Shown in pieces: positions 36,710-45,390 of a stretch of 64,000 nt of DNA (the stretch's first letter is position 1; each line of letters begins with the position of its first letter). A model generated the notes under the pieces. That model saw only the letters and a list, made by a program, of their open reading frames with translations. It was not told the origin of the DNA and did not search any database. This stretch comes from JBAYIE01 sp041665785. Its GTDB lineage: Bacteria; Bacteroidota; Bacteroidia; UKL13-3. The translations under genes and the position numbers were made by a program. The DNA is taken from assembly GCA_041665785.1 (NCBI GenBank), contig JBAYIE010000011.1, positions 35,802 through 99,801 of the forward strand, written 5' to 3'.

Positions 36710-38550
36710 CTTCCATATACACGTTTATCAAACCGGCTTTGACGCGCAGCTTGCAGTTTTATCATTCGGCCATCGAGTCTACCGGTTACCACAATTGCTT
36801 GCATACCGGCACTGCTGCCCATAAATTCTTTTAGTTTGGATAGGGGAGTTACGATTTCCGGATTGGATGAAGCTCCGGCGTATTCGCCCCCCAAAAACAA
36901 TGTTGGTTTTGTAAGAATACCACCATCGGCCATTTTAGGAATGCCAGTTGGTTGCACAGAAACGGTTTGCCCCGGAGCGTTGCTTCCTTTTTGAGATTGT
37001 CCATATGCATTTGAGGCTCCCGCTAAAAGTTCCAAAGCTGCTGCGGCTGCAAAATACTGCGCGGCCTTTCCCCAAAATTCTGGACCAGCCAAAGCTATAG
37101 CTGCACCTAACGCCAGCATTTGTTTTGCAATCGCATCGGCCACGCTGGCAAAAATTGAATACAATCCTGATAAATCAACATCTCCTGTAACAAACGATGC
37201 ACCCATTGCGGAAACTGCCGCTAATCCCATTTCTGACATTGCAGCAACAAGCGTTTGCTTAGCATTCGCCATTGTAGCTATAATCTTCTTGTTGAGAATT
37301 TCCAGACCTCGAGCTGCTTCATCGGCTGCGGATTCATAAAACGCACTGAGCGCAGATTTCCGACTACCAAAAGTCAAATCCAGTTCAACCTTTTTCTTCT
37401 TCGGACCGTAAATTGCATCGTTCATCTGAGCACGGATCAGGGCATCGTTCTCGGCTTGCTCAATTTTTTTGTATTTATCCAGCTCATCCTGAACTTCTTC
37501 TTCAGCTGCTTTTTGTTTATTCTCTTTGCTTTTCTTTATATACTCCTGTTCAACACGCAGTCGATCATTCTCGGCCAGTTTTTTGAATGCTGAAATCGAT
37601 TGCTCTAAACGCACCTTATCACCAAAAGTTTTCTTGGAAATATCAAATGAATACTGAGCAGTTTCCAACTGCTTTTTGAGATTCAGATCAATCAATCCTA
37701 ATTCCAGTGCTTTGCCGCTCTTGCTTGCCCGCAGCCTTAATTCCTCAATGGCAATATTGTCCTGCTGTATCTTGTGCCACGATTCTGCACCGGAGATAAG
37801 TATTTTATTGTATTCCTGTTGAGAGAGGCTAACTACTTTTAAATAATGCATTTGAACCAGCATCATTCCCTGAACATTCATCGTAAGGATTGATACGGTC
37901 TTGTTCACCTTGTCCAGGGTGGTGTCTGATTCTTCGAATGTTTCAGAAATAATATTACCCGCCTGGTATCCGGCAACACCCAAAGCCGTAAATCCAACAA
38001 TCATTGCAGTTACCGGATTAGCCAGCATCACAGCATTTAAAGCAATCACAGCATCTTTAGCGGCGGCAAGTCCGGCAAGTCCTTGCGTTAAAGCCATTGC
38101 GGCCTGTACCTTTAAAAGCGTCCTTTGAACATCTTCATTTTCTTTTCCAAACAATGCAGCTGCTCCTTGAGCCGCCGCAAAACCGGAAGCAGCAACTTGA
38201 AGGCCCTGACCCATCGCAGTAAAAACCGGAGCGTCGCCCCCCAATGCTCTTTCTATGGTTCTGTAATCCTCCAGTTCGTCACGCAATTTACCTGCAGCGG
38301 TTGCTGCCTTGAGTCCTTCTTTTGACAGGATCCCGTAATTTTGTGCAGTGATCTGAGCCTGTTTTGTTGCAGCACGAAACTCTTGAGCAAGCGATTTAGT
38401 TGCCTTAACAACTGTCTCCGTTCCGTCGGCCATTCGTTTACCGTCGGCTGCTATTAATCCACCCGCCTTGCGTGTTTCATCCGCAGCAGTCTTAAGATCC
38501 TTTTTTAAGTTCTCGGTGTCGACGCCCGCCGGTATCCATATGCCTTTCAT
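36706..38550 (-). CDS. Tail tape measure protein
   Basis: A 614-residue protein with long alanine-rich helical segments, a central hydrophobic stretch (LNAVMLANPVTAMIVGFTAL, near 165-200) and a second one (AIALAGPEFWGKAAQYFAAA, near 490-510). A coiled coil lies between about 260 and 380. Such a large helical protein just after the tail chaperone pair is a tape measure: it sets tail length and is injected. By length it predicts a tail of modest size. Confidence 0.87.
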   Translation of the reverse strand: MKGIWIPAGVDTENLKKDLKTAADETRKAGGLIAADGKRMADGTETVVKATKSLAQEFRAATKQAQITAQNYGILSKEGLKAATAAGKLRDELEDYRTIERALGGDAPVFTAMGQGLQVAASGFAAAQGAAALFGKENEDVQRTLLKVQAAMALTQGLAGLAAAKDAVIALNAVMLANPVTAMIVGFTALGVAGYQAGNIISETFEESDTTLDKVNKTVSILTMNVQGMMLVQMHYLKVVSLSQQEYNKILISGAESWHKIQQDNIAIEELRLRASKSGKALELGLIDLNLKKQLETAQYSFDISKKTFGDKVRLEQSISAFKKLAENDRLRVEQEYIKKSKENKQKAAEEEVQDELDKYKKIEQAENDALIRAQMNDAIYGPKKKKVELDLTFGSRKSALSAFYESAADEAARGLEILNKKIIATMANAKQTLVAAMSEMGLAAVSAMGASFVTGDVDLSGLYSIFASVADAIAKQMLALGAAIALAGPEFWGKAAQYFAAAAALELLAGASNAYGQSQKGSNAPGQTVSVQPTGIPKMADGGILTKPTLFLGGEYAGASSNPEIVTPLSKLKEFMGSSAGMQAIVVTGRLDGRMIKLQAARQSRFDKRVYGR

Positions 38551-39035
38551 TTATTGCTCTTGAGTCCAAGTTGTTCGGTTTTTATTTCAATGGCCTTTTG
38601 TATACCGGTAACCACAAGCTCGCTTACCTTTTCTGCGTTCATAATAACTGCGGTTCGCATGTATCCGGTTGCCGGTTGTATACCTGTACTGGCTCCTGAA
38701 GACTTATGGCGTTCAATTGATCCAAATTCCATTAACCATGCAACTTGCCATCCCGGACCGGTTGGACCAGTTCGCCTTACGTTTGGTTTGGTTTGGGAGG
38801 GAACAGATACAAACCTGAGCTTAACTGATTCAAAGGGTTCGCCATTCTTTCCAAATCCGGAGGCAGCAATCATATCAAACCTGCGTTGCAAGTCATTAAC
38901 CAAAGGCTTTGTGGCAACATCCAAAACATCTTGAACAACCCTCTGACCAAGCGCACTTGCAGCAATACGATCAAACGTAATCGCTGCTTCGTTAATGGAC
39001 TGCTTAATTTGGTTTTCTATGTTATTAACTGCCAT
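38547..39035 (-). CDS. HK97 gp10-like tail/neck protein
   Basis: A 162-residue protein with VAWLMEFGSIERH followed by GYMRTAVIMNAEKV, which resembles the VEFGT...PFLRPA pattern of the HK97 gp10 head-tail family. In most phages that gene precedes the tail tube gene; here it lies between tail chaperone and tape measure, which lowers certainty. It overlaps both neighbours. Confidence 0.6.
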   Translation of the reverse strand: MAVNNIENQIKQSINEAAITFDRIAASALGQRVVQDVLDVATKPLVNDLQRRFDMIAASGFGKNGEPFESVKLRFVSVPSQTKPNVRRTGPTGPGWQVAWLMEFGSIERHKSSGASTGIQPATGYMRTAVIMNAEKVSELVVTGIQKAIEIKTEQLGLKSNK

Positions 39036-39722
39036 GTGGTTTCCATTTTATATTCTCGGGAAACAAATCCTTCAATTCCTTAACAAATTCCTCCTGCTCC
39101 TGGGGACTGCGTTTGCCTGATGATTCAACTTGCGACTCCCACGGAAACGGTTTATTTAAAACCGCCAACAACGCTTCAACGCCAGCTTTATCATAAACAC
39201 TTGCGAACTCAAACCTTGCCAAGTAGCGTACTTTCTCCCACATGCGCCGCTCCTTCACTTCCATCAACTTTATCAACCCCACGAACCTGGCATGTAGTTT
39301 TCCTACCGGTACTGTTTCATAGGTTTCTAAATTCAGCCAGCCTAAACATATTTGCTCCAGCAAGCCCCATACCTGCTCGCCCTTTAGCTGGTCGGGGCTG
39401 TCGAGTTTCCCGTTTCTGCCATTTTCAAAATATCAACATACGCCCTTACGCATGCTCCTCCTGCCTGAAAAATCAATCCAGGATTATTGCTGATCAAATC
39501 CTCGCACTCCTTCTCAGTTAATGATGTGGCATGCTTGAGTACTACGACGATATCATCGATTGTGTAATACACGCCTTTTACCTCCTCGTCATCAATTACG
39601 CGAGAGGTACTTCGGGCAATCGACGGGATGTCGTGGCCCAATTCTTTTTCAATGTTGCGCAGAGCGTTCACCGTGAACGTCATTGCAATTAGCTGGTCTT
39701 TGTGTTTTAATTCCATGTTCAT
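39025..39722 (-). CDS. Tail assembly chaperone G-T fusion (made by -1 frameshift)
   Basis: The frame that ends at 39025 has no good start of its own: the first start-like codon is a TTG at 39363. It is open upstream through the end of the preceding gene and reads KLDSPDQLKGEQVWGLLEQI. At 39405-39411 the minus strand has GGGAAAC in the phase G GGA AAC, the canonical -1 slippery heptamer. Slipping there joins residues 1-105 of the G frame to this extension, giving about 231 residues. This is the G/GT arrangement known from lambda and most siphoviruses, where the fusion helps assemble tail tube around the tape measure. Confidence 0.82.
39384..39722 (-). CDS. Tail assembly chaperone G-like protein
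   Basis: The start MNMELKHKDQL at 39722 fits best, giving 112 residues; an upstream ATG at 39785 would run back into the space after the tail tube gene. It is a small acidic helical protein (MTFTVNALRNIEKELGHDIP) placed between the tail tube and tape measure genes, the expected position of gpG-type chaperones. Most ribosomes should stop at 39384; a fraction shift frame at GGGAAAC seven codons earlier. Confidence 0.8.
   Translation of the reverse strand: MNMELKHKDQLIAMTFTVNALRNIEKELGHDIPSIARSTSRVIDDEEVKGVYYTIDDIVVVLKHATSLTEKECEDLISNNPGLIFQAGGACVRAYVDILKMAETGNSTAPTS
39405..39411 (-). promoter_or_regulatory. -1 ribosomal frameshift site GGGAAAC
   Basis: Minus-strand GGGAAAC lies in the phase ACG GGA AAC of the G frame, so both tRNAs can re-pair on GGG and AAA. 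The next codon in the shifted frame, CTC, starts the open T extension. Confidence 0.8.
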
Positions 39723-39805
39723 GTGTTGTTGTATGCCCGGAGAAAAAGCCACCGGACCGCTTATTAAGCTGACGTCCGGGGCCACAAATCCCCGAACATG
39801 GGATA

Positions 39806-40210
39806 TTATACAGTGCCTTCAGTGATGGCACCGGTTACTTTAGCACTTCCGGAAACCACAGCGTTTTGGTTCATCGGATAGCTGATCTTGAGCGTTTCAA
39901 AAAGCATGTTGCCGCTGTAATGCTTATCTCCACTTACGCCGGATGTGATATCAAAGGCGATCACAGTTCCGCCGGTGATAGAAGCAAACGCGGTGTCAAA
40001 TCCTTCAGTTCCGTCCTCAACATGAAGCAGCTCCCAAGAGAAGTTTCCCGATAAGAGACCCCCCAAGAAAGAAGCCCACGCCGAATCCTTATTGGTGGTA
40101 TCGCGCAGTGCGTTTGCAATGTTTAAATCGTTTGTGGTCAAATATGCCACAGCTGAGCCGGTAAGTTTTAGTTTTACAAGCGACCCGTTTACTACTCCTG
40201 TTGTTGCCAT
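39806..40210 (-). CDS. Major tail tube protein
   Basis: A 134-residue protein with a start MATTGVVNGSLVKL, the segment ANALRDTTNKDSAWASFLGG and, near the end, ETLKISYPMNQNAVVSGSAK. It is all-beta in character and lies between the tail terminator and chaperone genes, as tail tube proteins do. The same start and end segments are found in the next gene upstream, which has an inserted domain. Confidence 0.82.
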   Translation of the reverse strand: MATTGVVNGSLVKLKLTGSAVAYLTTNDLNIANALRDTTNKDSAWASFLGGLLSGNFSWELLHVEDGTEGFDTAFASITGGTVIAFDITSGVSGDKHYSGNMLFETLKISYPMNQNAVVSGSAKVTGAITEGTV

Positions 40211-40222
40211 TGTATTGTTTGT

Positions 40223-41053
40223 TTAAATTTCAGTTGGGGTTACTTCGCCGGTTGAAGCGAATGAGAATGAATAAGTAATGTTTTGGTTCATTGGATGACT
40301 GCGCTTTAAGTCTGATAGCTTTGCATCAAACTCGTAGCGTGTAGCTGTATCAGTATCTGAAGAAGAAATCATTTGAACGGTAGCTCCTGCGGTGATTGCA
40401 GCAAACATGCTTGCAAAGTCTTTTTGTGATGGCTGAAAGTCCTGCAATACACTTCCCAGATTTAGCATCACCATCGCAATATCAAACTGTGTGGCCGTGT
40501 CACCGGCTTCACTGGATATCTTGATGAACGCATTGTCACCATCAGTAAAGTTGTAGCTGATATCAAACCGTTGCCAGGTTGATGTCATAGTAACTTGATC
40601 CGGAGTGGAAGAGCCACCATCATCACCGGCAATAATTGATATGGTTCCTCCGGTAGCATTCTTCAGGTAAAGCGAAACTTTGTTTGTGCCGGTTGGAATA
40701 GTTCCGAGTGCAGCTTGAAGGTAGTCTCCATTGGAAACAGCAGTAACCCGGTTGGCGGTCAATCGTCCGGTTGGATTTTCGTAAAGCGTTCCGGAAACGG
40801 TTAGGCCAGATGCTGTCCAGGATGCAGCCGAACAATCGTCCGAATTAGGCACAAAGTTCAGCGGACTTTCAACGAATAGTCCTTCAGCATCGCCTTTCAT
40901 GGACACAAGTCCTCCGGCATGCGATGCCCATCCGGTATATTTATTACTGGTTTCTCTGAGCGCATTAGTCAAAGTCATGTTATGCGCTACCGCAACCATT
41001 ATTGGCTTTCCGTTAAAGTATAGCCAGCATTTCGATCCGTTAAGTATGCTCAT
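40223..41053 (-). CDS. Second tail tube-like protein with inserted carbohydrate-binding-like domain
   Basis: A 276-residue protein. Residues 1-65 (TLTNALRETSNKYTGWASHA) and 205-276 (DFASMFAAITAG, LKRSHPMNQNITYSFSFAS) align with the 134-residue tube protein. Between them lie about 140 residues starting FVPNSDDCSAASW, with GRLTANRVTA and STWQRFDISYNF. This insert has the look of a jelly-roll carbohydrate-binding module and resembles the modules of the fibre gene at 31894-34581. It may be a decorated minor tube subunit whose insert projects from the tail. Confidence 0.72.
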   Translation of the reverse strand: MSILNGSKCWLYFNGKPIMVAVAHNMTLTNALRETSNKYTGWASHAGGLVSMKGDAEGLFVESPLNFVPNSDDCSAASWTASGLTVSGTLYENPTGRLTANRVTAVSNGDYLQAALGTIPTGTNKVSLYLKNATGGTISIIAGDDGGSSTPDQVTMTSTWQRFDISYNFTDGDNAFIKISSEAGDTATQFDIAMVMLNLGSVLQDFQPSQKDFASMFAAITAGATVQMISSSDTDTATRYEFDAKLSDLKRSHPMNQNITYSFSFASTGEVTPTEI

Positions 41054-41436
41054 CGGTTGTATCTTATTTCATATGTTTGTGCAATTCCTGCGTATCCTTC
41101 TAATCCGGCGTCATCTGACCACATTGTAGTTTCTTCTGAAAAGGTGATTGCTTTGATACTTTCCGAAGCTTGAAAGTCAAGAGCCGTCCGAACCAGTTCA
41201 GCAAGTGAGCGTGCAGCAATGAATGTCTTTGCGACACTGTTCACCTGGTAGAAAAGTGTATCAGTTGGAGATGGACCTGATTTGTTTGTTGAGGGGCGAT
41301 TTGCAATTTGTTGAAAGGAAATAAATGGCGGCAATGCTTCTTGTGTTTCGTATAGCGGAAAAATGCGGTCGCTTACAACAGCGGCCACAGCAACGTTTGA
41401 ATTGAGTAAAGTATATAATGTATTATCCGCGCTCAT
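41050..41436 (-). CDS. Tail terminator/completion protein (DUF3168-like)
   Basis: A 128-residue protein with LYTLLNSNVAVAAVVSDRIFP, PPFISFQQIANRP and, later, FYQVNSVAKTFIAARSLAELVRTAL. This is the usual order in DUF3168 proteins, which cap the tail tube and join it to the neck. Its place between head-tail adaptor and tube genes agrees. ATGA overlaps on both sides. Confidence 0.78.
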   Translation of the reverse strand: MSADNTLYTLLNSNVAVAAVVSDRIFPLYETQEALPPFISFQQIANRPSTNKSGPSPTDTLFYQVNSVAKTFIAARSLAELVRTALDFQASESIKAITFSEETTMWSDDAGLEGYAGIAQTYEIRYNR

Positions 41437-41771
41437 GTATTATCCTTTCTTTTCGCCCGGATGATCATTTCAACCTTTCTTCCAAACTCGTCTTCATCAG
41501 CTCCGAGGATCTGATAAGTATTACTTTCAAACAGTATCTGCATGGTTTGATCGACACTGAATGAATGCGGATATCGAATGCGGAATTCTGCTACGCCAAC
41601 TCCTACGCGCTGCTTCATTTCAACCTGCTCATTATCCGAAATGCCTTTATACGAACAAGGTATCTCGGTCACGTACTCTGCATAGGTTGCAACGTTTTCA
41701 CCATTGGCTTGTTTAGCCAAAGTGCGTGAGTATAGGTTCATCACCCGATCATATTTTCCAGCAATGGCCAT
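41433..41771 (-). CDS. Head-tail adaptor/joining protein
   Basis: A 112-residue beta-rich protein with DRVMNLYSRTLAKQANGE, an aromatic middle and FRIRYPHSFSVDQTMQILFE then YQILGADEDEFGRKVEMI. This is the pattern of the phage head-tail joining family (SPP1 gp16-like). It should cap the portal/connector ring before tail docking. It lies between the connector-like and terminator genes. Confidence 0.78.
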   Translation of the reverse strand: MAIAGKYDRVMNLYSRTLAKQANGENVATYAEYVTEIPCSYKGISDNEQVEMKQRVGVGVAEFRIRYPHSFSVDQTMQILFESNTYQILGADEDEFGRKVEMIIRAKRKDNT

Positions 41772-42325
41772 TATGGGAGATCGTATTTTAGAACCAGATT
41801 ACTGGCTGTTGTAGTTTCAAAAACCTTTTTTACTCCCATTACAAAATCACCTACCTGAACGTTTGGGAACAGCACCGCACCACCCTCTGTTTCTGTTGGA
41901 TCGTCGGTGTCAGCATGGCCGCTTGGAAGCGCCACGATATTCCCGGCGGTACCCACATAAATTGTTCCGGTGGTGCGCTGGGTGGTGAAAGTTGCAATGC
42001 GTGTTAGAGTTGGTGGTGTGGTTTCGGTTGCACCGAGATTCTCGGCCGTGCCTCCAAAGTATTTTGACAACTGGAGATCATCGCCGGTTACTCCAATCAC
42101 AAAGTACACCATGCCTTTTGTGAGGCCAGTAGTTCCGGCATTGTCACATATTACCTGGTCACCATTTGCCCATGCGAGATCCGTGATGGTAATTACATCG
42201 GTAGCTCCATCAAAGGAGGCAGCTGTTATTGCTGATTCGAATACAGGATTCCAGAACTTTGCAGTCAGGTAAGCTGTATTGCTTGGTGTTATGGGCGTTG
42301 CCCGTGGTGGTATTGCTGATATCAT
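41771..42325 (-). CDS. Phage structural protein with FCCH-like beta domain
   Basis: A 184-residue protein, family unknown. Residues 35-110 (DVITITDLAWANGDQV, GLTKGMVYFVIGVTGDDLQLS, ATETTPP) resemble a segment inserted in the adjacent connector protein and look like the small FCCH-type beta-barrel domain reported in many phage proteins. It could be a neck decoration or head-completion protein. Overlaps the connector gene by 4 bp. Confidence 0.6.
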   Translation of the reverse strand: MISAIPPRATPITPSNTAYLTAKFWNPVFESAITAASFDGATDVITITDLAWANGDQVICDNAGTTGLTKGMVYFVIGVTGDDLQLSKYFGGTAENLGATETTPPTLTRIATFTTQRTTGTIYVGTAGNIVALPSGHADTDDPTETEGGAVLFPNVQVGDFVMGVKKVFETTTASNLVLKYDLP

Positions 42326-43167
42326 GGTAAGTTTTGATAAACGTTGGTTAACATGTAAGGCCCTAATATTTTTTGTGCGCTGTTGATTATTGAAGTGCTT
42401 GGCGCGTATGAACTGTCTTCCCTGTGCAGGTAATAATCACCGATCAACAGTTGTATTGCTTCCTTGATGGGACCAGGGATGCTTAATACTTGTTGGTTTT
42501 GATACGTTGGAGGAGTTGTATCGGCTCCGGTAAGATCAACAGCAGATCCGTTTAATGTCGCAGAGACTTTAAAAGTGTCTGTTGTTTTATTTATGATGTA
42601 GTAATCGGTTTCCAAAGAGATGCCAGTAACAGTTCCTAAATCGGGGAACTGAACAATATCGCCATTGCGCAACCCGTGTGCAGCCTTTGTAAATACATTG
42701 GTAGTTAAATTAACTGCAGTACACAATACCGGATCAGTAAGTGTGCGTGAATAACCACTGGTAAAATTGATCTGCAACGAGTTAAGTGTTTCGCTTTTTG
42801 CCGATGGGAGAGTACTAAATACAACCCGTGCCGGTTCTGAAATAACATCAGTTTGATAAGTCGATGCGTCTACGTTTTGTAAATCACCGTTGCTGTCAAT
42901 ATACTTTACAGAATCAATACTGATCACCGGGCACTTCACCAACAGGAGCGTTGACTTCATTTCTGAGGTATCCACCAAATATTTCCACCCCTGAACCAGA
43001 AGTGAACGCCAGGTCATGTCCTGAACGATTTCAGTGGCTATTCCGATCAGGTTTGTAATGTACTGATCCCAGAATGTTTCTGCCTCGGCAATGCTGAGTT
43101 GCCGTTTAGCGTCGGACAAACTGATGGCCAGTCCTTCGGGTTGTGATATGAGTTTATAGGTTGCCAC
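42322..43167 (-). CDS. Head-tail connector (phiE125 gp8/HK97 gp6-like) with inserted domain
   Basis: A 281-residue protein. The first 140 residues begin LSDAKRQLSIAEAETFWDQYI and contain ATEIVQDMTWRSLLVQGW, and the last 55 (IKEAIQLLIGDYYLHRED) are helical: together they form the gp6-like connector. Residues about 145-225 (HGLRNGDIVQFPDLG, YYIINKTTDTFKVS, GADTTPP) are an insert not normally present, similar to part of the neighbouring 184-residue protein. Confidence 0.78.
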   Translation of the reverse strand: MATYKLISQPEGLAISLSDAKRQLSIAEAETFWDQYITNLIGIATEIVQDMTWRSLLVQGWKYLVDTSEMKSTLLLVKCPVISIDSVKYIDSNGDLQNVDASTYQTDVISEPARVVFSTLPSAKSETLNSLQINFTSGYSRTLTDPVLCTAVNLTTNVFTKAAHGLRNGDIVQFPDLGTVTGISLETDYYIINKTTDTFKVSATLNGSAVDLTGADTTPPTYQNQQVLSIPGPIKEAIQLLIGDYYLHREDSSYAPSTSIINSAQKILGPYMLTNVYQNLP

Positions 43168-43386
43168 TTATCTTTTTTTCCGGGGTTTTACTTCTGCTTT
43201 CTCAACCTCTTTCGACTCTGTGGCCGTTTCAGTTACTGGTGCTTTGGATTCTTCATTTACATATTCAGCGTGGCCGCTGGATACCATTACCTCTGCTTGC
43301 GCCTGAGGATAGTCGGCTACTTCGCCAACAAAATGCCCGAGGCGATACACGCCAGTTGGGTCTTTAATGAATTTAATTTTTGCCAT
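43168..43386 (-). CDS. Small basic/acidic phage protein after the capsid gene
   Basis: A 72-residue protein starting MAKIKFIKDPTGVYRLGHFV, with a charged tail ending KPRKKR. Family not recognised. It stands between the capsid and connector genes, as small head-completion or decoration proteins often do. Ends 1 bp before the connector gene. Confidence 0.65.
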   Translation of the reverse strand: MAKIKFIKDPTGVYRLGHFVGEVADYPQAQAEVMVSSGHAEYVNEESKAPVTETATESKEVEKAEVKPRKKR

Positions 43387-43403
43387 GTCCGTTTTTATTA
43401 AAT

Positions 43404-43429
43404 CCCCGCTACAGGTTAAAGCAGCGGGG
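43404..43429 (-). terminator. Hairpin behind the major capsid gene
   Basis: CCCCGCT and AGCGGGG form a 7-bp GC-rich stem in the gap after the capsid gene. No T-run follows on the minus strand, so it is more likely a partial attenuator or an RNA-stability hairpin that protects capsid mRNA. Confidence 0.4.
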
Positions 43430-43452
43430 AGTTTATCAACTTAATTACTTGG

Positions 43453-44796
43453 TTAAGCACCCACTGGTACTGTTACCAAATCTTTGGTTACGCAGAATGA
43501 TGCAGCACGACGAGCCACCGAATCAACCCACATATTCAACACCATCATGTCTTCAGCATAAGTGGCGCGAGTGAATGGATCAAAAGTGATTGTCAGACCA
43601 CCGTACTGGCACAACACCAGATCGTTCCAGTTACCGTAAATCATACCTGACAACACAGCTCCGGAAGAAGCTTTGGTCATGTTTGAAGGCATGGATGATG
43701 TAACCGCGGTTGGATATCCGTTGATTTCCTGTGGACCGATATGTGGCCATACCATGGCGTTACCATAGGTAGGAGTAATCGGAGTTTGACGCAGGGTTGA
43801 GCGCACTTTTCCGTTAGTCAGGTAGCCGAGGCTTCCTTTGTTTGCGTTGGCTGTTTCAACCAATGCTTCCATTGAGGTAACGGTTGCCCATGTGGGTACT
43901 CCACCATTTGTTCCGTGCGTAACAGAAGTTGTTCCTGCCAATCCAAGCAATCCTGCTGGCTGACCTGAACCGGTACCGTTAATTGCGGCTTGTTGCCATG
44001 TTTGTGAGGCTGCATTTTCCAAATCACCTACTACCATTTGTTCAATAGAAGCGTTGGCTTGTGCTTTCAAAAGCCATGAGATATTGGTGAATGCAGTCAG
44101 TCTGTGTGGTGTTGGAGAAGGACCGGCCAAGGTTGGTGTGCTTTCGGTCGAAACTGCGTTTTCGGCAGCCCAAACAGCGGTAGCACCAACTGTGAATCCA
44201 GGTAATCCCAAATTGTACGACAATCCGAGCAGGTAAGTCGCACCCAGTTCTTTAAATACCTGGCGATCGCGCAGTGCTTCGAAGAATCCCAGTTTTTCAG
44301 TTGCAACAGCATTGCTGCTTGCAGCAACCAATGTACGGGCTTCTTTAACGGGTTTTCCACTGCGATCAATCGCAAGCAGGTTTGATGGCAGGTGTAAAGC
44401 CTGACCTTTTTTCGACTCAATTACTGCAAGTCCGCTGGTGCGGGCTTCTTTCTCACCCTCTTGGCACATTTCCAACTCAAGTCCGGAAAGTTTTCCAGCA
44501 TGAGCTTCACGAATGGCTTTGGTAAAGGAAAATGAGCGCATGTCTTTGTCGTCCTTTGCACTGGTTTGCGCTGCTGGTACACCTGATGCACCTGCTATGC
44601 GGGCTTCGAACAACTCGCGCTCTTCGGCCTCGATAATTTCAGAATCCATTCTTTTCAACTCATCGTTGATAGTTTGGAATTGGGTTTTTTCTTCCGGTGT
44701 TAAATTCCGGTTTTCGCCTCTGGCTTTAGCTAAAAGCGCGGCGCCTTCGTCCATTTTTGACCGGCGCTCCTGTTTCAGTTGTGTTGCTGTTTTCAT
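43453..44796 (-). CDS. Major capsid protein, HK97 fold
   Basis: A 447-residue protein with an N-terminal charged coiled coil (residues 1-65, RRSKMDEGAALLAKARG and then ELKRMDSEIIEAEE), the delta scaffold domain removed by the protease. The rest carries ISWLLKAQANASIEQMV and MIYGNWNDLVLCQYGGLTIT, usual for HK97-type capsids. It is preceded by protease and portal genes in the standard order. Confidence 0.93.
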   Translation of the reverse strand: MKTATQLKQERRSKMDEGAALLAKARGENRNLTPEEKTQFQTINDELKRMDSEIIEAEERELFEARIAGASGVPAAQTSAKDDKDMRSFSFTKAIREAHAGKLSGLELEMCQEGEKEARTSGLAVIESKKGQALHLPSNLLAIDRSGKPVKEARTLVAASSNAVATEKLGFFEALRDRQVFKELGATYLLGLSYNLGLPGFTVGATAVWAAENAVSTESTPTLAGPSPTPHRLTAFTNISWLLKAQANASIEQMVVGDLENAASQTWQQAAINGTGSGQPAGLLGLAGTTSVTHGTNGGVPTWATVTSMEALVETANANKGSLGYLTNGKVRSTLRQTPITPTYGNAMVWPHIGPQEINGYPTAVTSSMPSNMTKASSGAVLSGMIYGNWNDLVLCQYGGLTITFDPFTRATYAEDMMVLNMWVDSVARRAASFCVTKDLVTVPVGA

Positions 44797-44799
44797 GTT

Positions 44800-45390
44800 T
44801 TATCTGTTGATTAATTGATATTCTAACTCAAGCATTTCCAGCTCGTTTATTTTTGCAGGATTGTCGGGAGCAACTATGCTCCGCTTCATGGTTTCAATGT
44901 CTGTATCGCGGTAAGCAGGGTACACCACCGGATTCACGGCATAGAGTTTTCCGATTTTTACAATCGTTCTGATATCGGCTTTTGTGCCATCTGCCTGTGG
45001 TACATCGTACTGCCAATCCACCTCAGCTGGTGTGAATTCAAACGAGCATCCGCGCACGTTCTTTAACTTCACATTCGTATGGCAATCTTTTGAAGCTGTG
45101 GTTTCGTTTACCGGTATTTCAAACCGGCATCCACCATCATCCATGATAATGCGCAGGGTTCCTTCGCCGTTTACACTTCTGCCCAAGAGCAGGTGATCTT
45201 CGTGGTTGAACGATGCGATTACATCGCTCATGTCGCATCCCTCAAGTGCGTTCTGGGCGATAAATTCATATCGTCCTTCCCACATTTTGTAAGGTTTTCC
45301 GTACACTATGGCGCGGCCAATTATGTACTCTTTTCCTTCTTCGTCTGCCCTGCACTCAACAGGTTCGACAGTATATCTGAGTTCTCTCAT
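44800..45390 (-). CDS. Prohead (HK97 family) maturation protease
   Basis: A 196-residue protein that begins MRELRYTVEPVECRADEEGK. It has IIGRAIVYGKPYKMW, the catalytic His in IASFNHEDHLLLGR and the Ser-containing KLKNVRGCSFEFTP. This is the S78/HK97 prohead protease pattern. It cleaves the scaffold domain of the capsid protein. Start overlaps the portal stop by 4 bp. Confidence 0.92.
   Translation of the reverse strand: MRELRYTVEPVECRADEEGKEYIIGRAIVYGKPYKMWEGRYEFIAQNALEGCDMSDVIASFNHEDHLLLGRSVNGEGTLRIIMDDGGCRFEIPVNETTASKDCHTNVKLKNVRGCSFEFTPAEVDWQYDVPQADGTKADIRTIVKIGKLYAVNPVVYPAYRDTDIETMKRSIVAPDNPAKINELEMLELEYQLINR

Noticed and set aside
39025..39363. Independent gene starting with TTG at 39363
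   Set aside because: The frame is open upstream and is joined to the G gene by a canonical slippery site, so it is the T part of a frameshift fusion.
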